Assembly (NCBI RefSeq): GCF_026914185.1
Contig: NC_070566.1
Coordinates: 4,402,001 to 4,466,000, forward strand
From: Puccinia triticina
Lineage: Eukaryota; Basidiomycota; Pucciniomycetes; Pucciniales; Pucciniaceae
DNA: 64,000 bases
Direction: 5' to 3'
A program made the translations under genes and the position numbers. Under the pieces are notes generated by a model. That model made no database searches. It was not told the origin of the DNA and was given only the letters and a program-made list of their open reading frames with translations. Positions 57,779 to 64,000 of the stretch are shown here, in pieces. Numbering within the stretch: position 1 is the stretch's first letter; each line of letters starts with the position of its first letter.

Positions 57779-59491
57779 TAAAGGTGTAACCCGGGGTTCG
57801 GGACGGGTGGTCATACCCATCCCGACGCCCATATCCGAATTCACCCGGGTGGACACCAAACCACTCAGGTGTTTAGGTTTTTTTTTGTCAGTCGCAGCCA
57901 GCCGGTGCCTGGTGGCATCATCATTCATTTTCCGACCCCTCCAAACATAGCTAGAATGAAGAGAAAGCGGAACACAAGCAGAACTAGCCAGCCTAGCAAA
58001 GCTCCAGACAGAAGCAAGATTGATTTTTTTGATTCTGAGTTCTATGAACCTACCGGTCCAGATGACACAATTGATGCCGAGATCAAGCTTCTTGATTACT
58101 GGAGAATTCAACAGCAATCCTTCCCAATCTTGACCAGAATGACTTGATGTTACCTCGCTATCCCCGCTACAAGTGCGTCGTTGGAGAGGGTGTTTTCCAA
58201 AGGCCGGCGGGTCTGTTCTTGGTCGCGCTTGTCCCTTGCCCCTGGAACCGTTGAACAACTGCTTTGTATTAAATACTGGTACCAGTCTTTTGATGGGCTT
58301 ATTTAATTTTTTTTATCATTTCTTCTCCTGCCTCACTCAATGGTTAAGCACCAGTAGTACCCCAGTACAATACAACTCAAGATGACAACTTGCAAATAGG
58401 TCACAATACAGAATATAACCTCCAAATTGTCACAAGCAAGCAGAGATGAGCTCTTTCGTGCCCTGTTCCTCCCCTAATATAAGATGCACAACCACTCGGG
58501 TGTTTGGGTGGTTCCAAAGGCTCATCCCGTGGACCAACACCCGGGTGGTACCACCCATGAAACACCTGGTGTGGAACTTCTACGCTGGGCGTGATCTGAG
58601 CTTGGAAGGGAATAATAGCAAAAACCAGGAAAGTTTAGGCTAAAGGTGCTTGAAGGGCCGCCTTCCTAAATAAGCTCTGGAAGAATGTACATCAGAATTT
58701 ATAGTGTGGCGCAATCTGCTGAAGTATTCTAATATCTAGCTTTTTCAGAACCTAAGAACCAGGTTTTGTGCGCATAAAGAGATGTTATAAATGACGTGAT
58801 TGGGTTTGTTATCAAGGGCAAGTTATAATTATCAATTTCTAGATTTATGATCTAACTCTTAACTATGATGATCTAACTATAATAAAGTGATGAATGCGGA
58901 AGTAATCTCTTAATATTACTATTTAGTGCAAGCATGGGGAAAAAGGAAACAGGAAGGGGCAAGGAAGGCCTCCTTTTATAGATGAAAACTTGTCTGAGAG
59001 TGGTTTTTGTGATGTGCAATAATGTATGTAGTGTGAAATAAGAAATCAGTGTGTGAAAAAGAAATTAATATAGTGTGAAAAGGAATTAATGTTTTGTGAA
59101 ATAAAATGGCTACTTTGGGAAAGATGATCACGTCTAAGATGAGATTTACCAAAATGTGAATGCAAATCATTGAGGGGAAATATGTGTGAAAAAAAAACAG
59201 GCTGAAGTGGCTGTGCGCCTAGTATGAGTATGAATCTTAGTGTGAAACTGATGATTTACTGTGCTAATTTGTGGCGTGATTGATTCCTGCTGAGTGGACT
59301 ATCACAGGTTTTCTGGGTGATAAAAAAGACGTGAAATCTGAGAGAAAAGATTTAATGTAAAGGATTTGTACTAAAGATATTTAATATGTAATTTGTAATG
59401 TACTATAATGTTTAAAACTATACTATTTTAACGCTGTTGATGGTTGATTGATCTCACCACACCAGGGCACGGGGTTTGGGTTACACCTTTA
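57779..59491 (+). mobile_element. hAT-derived element with transposase remnant
   Basis: 1713 bp with ends TAAAGGTGTAACCC and GGGTTACACCTTTA, flanked by the 8-base duplication AGGTGACA (57771-57778 and 59492-59499). It inserted in the minisatellite of the surrounding element. A hAT dimerisation-domain remnant near the left end supports the assignment. 58900-59400 is paralogous to 14321-15020. Confidence 0.9.
57956..58306 (+). pseudogene. hAT transposase C-terminal (dimerisation) fragment
   Basis: A frame of 116 codons with one TGA at 58145. It reads MKRKRNTSRTSQPSKAP, then DAEIKLLDYWRIQQQSFPIL, then after the TGA LAIPATSASLERVFSKGRR and LSLAPGTVEQLLCIKYWYQ. This is the usual end of hAT transposases; the catalytic core is missing, so the element cannot move by itself. 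Confidence 0.85.
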
Positions 59492-59714
59492 AGGTGACAG
59501 GGACAGGACAGGACAGGGAACAGGACAGATGGACCACTTGGTCAAACAGGATAGGACAGGATTTGACCACTTGGTCAGACAGGACAGGAAAAAGGCCACA
59601 TGGCCAGACAGGACAGGAAGATAAAAGACCACTTGGTCAGACAGGAGAAAAAAAGACCACACGGCTAGACATGACAGGAAAAAGAAAGTGAGCGGACAGG
59701 CTCTTATTCTGACA

Positions 59715-60059
59715 GATGTGGAGATGGCAGGGCGCTCTTTTCTGCGGCTTGCTGGGGGCAGGCGTGAGTGTGTGGGGGGAGGAGGAGTGCTGAGTTTTGA
59801 TGAGCTGGATGGCCATTGTCCCACCGGAATATCCCCAGCGCAACACAATCCGACATTTGTTAAATTCCACAAAGTCCATCTGGCCTTGCAAGGGCCACTC
59901 GCGTGGGACAGCGACTTGGTTGAATTCTGGAGGTGTGGAAACCTAACTGGGGGAACTGTGATGATACTGACAAATACAATCAACAGCTTGCAGCCTTGTC
60001 AGTCCCCCCATTGGAATGAAAAGGAATCCACAGGGTGGTGGACCATGGGCTCCTCATTG
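59715..60059. other. non-coding stretch
   Basis: No gene. Contains GGAATCCACAGGGTGGTGGA near 60024, which recurs at 60530. Confidence 0.35.
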
Positions 60060-60509
60060 CAGCGGTGGGCAGATACGTTATCCAAAATTCCGCATTTTTG
60101 GTTTGTAAATTTGAGTTTTGCACACAAAGGTTCAAGTAAATTTGATTTTTGCACACAAAGGTTCAAGTTAACAGCAAGATTTAAAGATCAGGGCTTTGTA
60201 ACACCATTATCTTCAATTTGCGCCAAAAATATCACATTTTTATAGAGTAATTTTCTTCTAATCATTGATTATGCAAAATGTTTTTAGTTATCTGTAACTT
60301 AGTTACAGATAACTGAAAATCTGTTGTGTAATCAATGATTAGAAGAAAATTACTCAAGAAACATGGGATTTTTTTTGTTGAGATTCAAGATAATAGTGTT
60401 ACAAAGCCCTGATCTTTAAATCTTGCTGATAACTTGAACCTTTGTGTGCAAAAATCAAATTTACAAACCAAAAATGCGGAATTTTGGATAACATATCTTC
60501 CCACCGCTT
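60060..60509. mobile_element. palindromic MITE, target duplication CTCATTG
   Basis: 450 bp folding almost completely: left arm CAGCGGTGGGCAGATACGTT, right arm ACATATCTTCCCACCGCTT, centre at about 60294 (TAACTTAGTTACAG). Flanked by CTCATTG (60053-60059 and 60510-60516; the next outward base differs, so 7 bp or a decayed 8 bp). The arms carry CACACAAAGGTTCAAGT, duplicated in the left arm. Confidence 0.85.
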
Positions 60510-60680
60510 CTCATTGTTCTCAATGACAAGGAATCCACAGGGTGGTGGACTGTGGTTTCCTTGTTGTTGAGAGCAACAAGGAACCCACAGGGAAATTTTC
60601 CAATGTTATCCCAGAGGCAGCTGTGGATTCCTTTTCAGTCCCCCCATCGAACTGACTAGGAAATCACAGGCGGGTGGAGA

Positions 60681-61751
60681 CAATGGTGAAAGCGCTGTGC
60701 TACAGATAGTGCAGCTCAGCGTAAAGCGTAGCGCTTTTTGGCCCAGATGCGCTGCGCTAATTTATAGTGTTTTTGGGCTACGCTTGTGCTTTTTGGTGCA
60801 AGCTTGTAGCTTTTCTATTTTTGTAGCCGCTATTTATAGCCATAAAATAGTGCAAAAGCACTATGCTTCTGCTATAAATAGCGTGCTACACCATTGTATA
60901 GCTCTCTTGTAGCGCTTTCGAGGCACTTTCTTTTGGAGGGGGGGAAGTAGTGTTTTTTTTCAATGTTAGATTTTCTATTAGAGAGAAAAAGAATTGTGAG
61001 GGGCAACACCTAATATGTAAGATAAACTCTAGTGGCTAATCATATAAAGGAACTATTTTGATGTTCCAGGATTGTTCTTACTTGCGGCTGATTCAAATTT
61101 GGGGTTCTTAAGCGCCCCATCAATCAGTTGATGACAATCCTTAAATTTGCCTCCCATCCTGAAATTGTTGTGCAGGCACATCTGGCTGCTGATGCAGCAC
61201 TCAATTGTTTGGACTGAAAGACTAGACAGACCTGATGAGCACACTGTTGCTGCCCCCAATAGGGTCATCATCTTCGCCGTAGCAAAATGATCAGAGGAGA
61301 AACAGATCATGCTGAAATAAAGAACAGATTGAGGGTGACAGACTGGGAAAAGGGTGAGGGATGGTCAGTGATCACACCACAGTGGGATGGATGCATTGGA
61401 TGGGAGGAGCCAAGGGGTATATGTATACCCGCTTGGTAGCCTGTAGCGCCTTGAAGCACATCACAGCTTTGGCGCGCTTGTGTTATTGTAGCAAAATAGC
61501 GCATGTAGCGCACTAATAGCGGCAAAAAGAGTTTTCAAGCTGTGCTGCGCTATTTTAGCTCAAAAGCGCAGCGTTTTTGGATGCGCTTGCGCTATTACCC
61601 CTTGGGGAAAAGCGCATGTGCACTATATTTAGCTTTGGCGCAGCGGGTTACCCGCTGTGCTAAAGCTTTTTGGGTCAGTCATGTAGCGGGTGCCCGCTGC
61701 GCTGCGCTATAATGGGCGATTTTTGTAGCGCAGCGTAGCCTTTCACCGTTG
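60681..61751. repeat. possible composite element related to the CAACA family
   Basis: Left block from CAATGGTGAAAGCGCTGTGC (60681) and right block ending GCGTAGCCTTTCACCGTTG are inverted relatives, both rich in GCGCTA and TAGCGC words. The flanks GTGGAGA and TTGAAGA match at only five of seven bases. Between the blocks (about 60960-61430) is unrelated DNA. GTTGTCTCCACCC at 61774 is inverse to GGGTGGAGACAA just before the left block, so a further inverted repeat may enclose it. Confidence 0.4.
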
Positions 61752-61899
61752 TTGAAGACGACGGGCTTTCCCGTTGTCTCCACCCATTTTCCACAGGAGG
61801 GTGGAGAAGACTGGGGGAGTAGTGAATTCTATGTGGGTTTCACGTTACCCAAACTCTCCATTGGAGTGGATTTATCTTTTATTTAAATATATAATCTAA

Positions 61900-62239
61900 G
61901 AGCATCCGTATCCGTGGCTAGATTAGCTGGGACTAACTGGCTTGGATTACAATTGGAATAGGCTAACCCAATCAGCCATCCGCAAGAGTGGGGATTAGTG
62001 GGTCCAAGGCTTTCAGAGGTTATGCGTTTAGGTGCCTATATGTTATGTGTTTGGCACCTAAACACATAAAGTCCATGCTCACAAGCATGATGAATATTCA
62101 TTTTGGGATGATTGGGGTTGTCATTTAGACCCCACTAGCTCCAAACGGAGCTCTGGGTTAAGTTGATCCAACCCAATGCGGGTGCGGGTCAAACTAAGCG
62201 CCCTGATCCGGGCTAACTTAGCACCCGGTGCGGATGGTC
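61900..62239. mobile_element. PIF/Harbinger-like MITE, TAA target duplication
   Basis: 340 bp with ends GAGCATCCGTATCCG and CGGTGCGGATGGTC, flanked by TAA (61897-61899 and 62240-62242). Both the end sequence and the 3-base TWA duplication are typical of Harbinger MITEs. Non-coding. Confidence 0.8.
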
Positions 62240-62242
62240 TAA

Positions 62243-62972
62243 CAGCAGTTCCAAGTGTCAAAATGAATCCTGTGAACTCTTCACTTCAATGAAATTCAAT
62301 TGTTTCATGTTGCGCATGCAAAAGGAAAACAGATGTACTTTGTGCACTGCAAAAAACTTGTTGCACACTGTGGGGGTCGTCCACTCAACGTCTCGGCCAC
62401 AGTGCGTGGTAGCTCAAAACTCTTTGTGCACTGCACAAACCCCCAAAAGAAGGAATAGCTTTTTTCAACTTTTCTCTTGACCAATGAAGAGTCTGGGTTC
62501 CAAGAGGCCCGTTGAAAAATTCTTGATGAAATCTCATGGCCCCTTCACCCCCCAAAGAATTAAGCAACATTAAGTCCAAAAAACCGCTGCACCCACCCAA
62601 GAAGCATTTTCCCAAGGCCTGAGGGCTTCAATTTTTTGAAAGCATAAAGCAGCATGTTCAAAAAGCACTATCAGGTGTTTTCCTGAGTTGTATGCACACA
62701 GGAGGCTATGTATTTGTCCAATTTCATTATGCTTAGTAGCTTTCATACAACCAAATGAAATTGGGTGTTTACTTTCTGTTAGGGACCTTAAAAAACCTAG
62801 ACAATTTGATTGATGTTATTTCATGCCATCTTTGGCATCTACAATGTGTTTAAAATGTAAGAAATGGTCACACCGGGACATTTTTGCATCAAAAACAAGA
62901 AATCATCACATGAAGGCAATTTTGCGTCTTAAGTAAGCAAAAGAAGATGACCAAATGAAAGAAAACCCATAA
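62243..62972. other. non-coding stretch
   Basis: A+T-rich, no gene or clear repeat recognised. Confidence 0.4.
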
Positions 62973-63780
62973 CACTACAAACATTTATTATTTTTCCTAA
63001 AAAAAGAGTCAACATGAAAAAAATGAAACCAAAATTTCACTCAGGGGAACAAACTGAGCATGCTGAGCCAAAAAAATAAAATGTCCCAAACTGAGCAAAA
63101 ATTGTCAGACAATGTTTTGGGATGGTTTTTTTTTCACTGGCCTGGCGGGCCCGGAGCAAGCTTGAGCAGGCCTGAGACAGGCCTGCCCCAAAAGCACATT
63201 GGGTCAGTATTAAAGGAGTTTTGCCTTGCCCTGGGAGCTTCTGGGGCTTTTGATGGGCCCAAAATCTCAACATGGGCTTTTGATGGTCTGAGGTACCAAA
63301 CCGGGCCACTGAATAGCCCATGGGCCTTTGAATTCCTAGGGATCTTCATGGGCCACCAAGAGCCCATTAGCTATGTCGGGCCTCATGGTGGGCTTTCTGT
63401 GAATTCAAAGGCCCATGGGCTATTCAGTGGCCCGGGTTGATACTTCTAGACCAGCAAAAGCCAATGTTGAGATTTTGGGCCCATCAAAAGCCCCAGAAGC
63501 TCCCAGGGCAAGGCAAAACTCCTTTAATACTGACCCAATGTGCTTTTGGGGCAGGCCCGTCTCAGGCCCACTCAAGGCCTGCTCAAGCCTGCTCCGGGCC
63601 CGCCAGGCCCGTGAAAAAAAACCATCCCAAAAAATTGTCTGACAGTTTTTTCTCAGTTTGGGACATTTTATTTTTTTGGCTCAGCATGCTCAGCTTGTTC
63701 CCCTGAGTGAAATTTTGGTTTTATTTTTTTCATGTTGACTTTTATTTTTTTTTGGGGCAAAATAATAAATTTTTGTAGTG
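62973..63780. mobile_element. 808-bp palindromic element, TAA target duplication
   Basis: Ends CACTACAAACATTTATTATT and AATAATAAATTTTTGTAGTG, flanked by TAA (62970-62972 and 63781-63783). That is again the Harbinger pattern. The arms of about 380 bases are nearly perfect inverted copies meeting near 63385, and contain GGGCCCAAAATCTCAACAT and its inverse. The several overlapping open frames on both strands are mirror images of each other and are not genes. Confidence 0.85.
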
Positions 63781-64000
63781 TAAGTAACAAATTATTATTC
63801 ATAAATTTACTAATGCAAATGCCTGATTCTAATCTATATCCAACACAACAGGGGTTACATTAGGATCTTATGGAAATCTTTGGTCCCATTCATCTTGATT
63901 CAATTGAATGAAGCTCTCCCATGCTGAGGCAGCTGCGCTTCTCCATTTAAACCAGTGATGAGATATACTAGGGGCGGGAAATATACCGCCTTCAAATCAA

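Larger units (their letters stand above)
57533..59714 (+). mobile_element. second copy of the TG...CA minisatellite element, split by a hAT element
   Basis: Starts TGTTAAGATTTC and ends TTATTCTGACA, matching the minus-strand reading of 51681-52174. The shared blocks GGCTCAGACTC, CTAGAGAGCCCCC and GGGGGCCTAGA are in the same order. Without the inserted hAT piece and one duplication it would be about 461 bp. No matching flank duplication is seen, so its own ends have drifted or been rearranged. Confidence 0.75.

Noticed and set aside
63037..63706. Overlapping frames on both strands near the right edge
   Set aside because: They are mirror images created by the palindrome.

Overview
The window looks like a chromosome segment of a transposon-rich basidiomycete. 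A rust fungus (Pucciniales) fits best. Genes are split by many short introns, one secreted protein carries a Cys-rich tail with Y-x-C motifs, and most of the DNA is nested mobile elements. The species is an inference; no marker gene identifies it.

Layout. 1-14 kb is gene-rich: an L-ornithine N5-monooxygenase (minus strand, cut by the window edge), a biotin-protein ligase, a DUF4112 protein and a secreted protein with eight 41-42-residue repeats. 14-24 kb is mobile DNA, including a three-level nest: an outer hAT-type element holds a MITE with a 7-bp target duplication, which holds an autonomous hAT transposon. 24-25.4 kb holds the 24-kDa subunit of respiratory complex I. 26.4-31.5 kb is a complete Ty1/copia element whose single polyprotein frame is broken only by five TGA codons. 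34.8-37.1 kb holds an apparently intact ERV46/ERGIC3 gene. 38.1-39.8 kb is a giant nested palindrome. 41.0-56.8 kb is a Ty3/gypsy element with nearly identical LTRs, loaded with secondary insertions. 57-64 kb is more nested elements and MITEs, ending in an 808-bp palindromic element.

The five complete or near-complete host genes are unrelated housekeeping or secretion functions (siderophore synthesis, biotinylation, respiration, ER-Golgi transport, a secreted repeat protein). I see no operon or gene cluster. Splice sites were read by eye and checked by phase. They rebuild continuous proteins, but no transcript data were available.

Most unusual points: (1) a MITE family with 7-bp target duplications and CAACA-type termini, seen four times, once with an empty-site paralogue in the same window; (2) hairpin-forming ~45-bp minisatellites built on the GACCGG...CCGGTC palindrome in three separate places; (3) premature stops in four different degraded reading frames are all TGA, with LTR differences dominated by CpG transitions, pointing to CpG deamination; (4) a secreted repeat protein in which every intron is phase 1; (5) a GC-AG intron in the biotin ligase gene.
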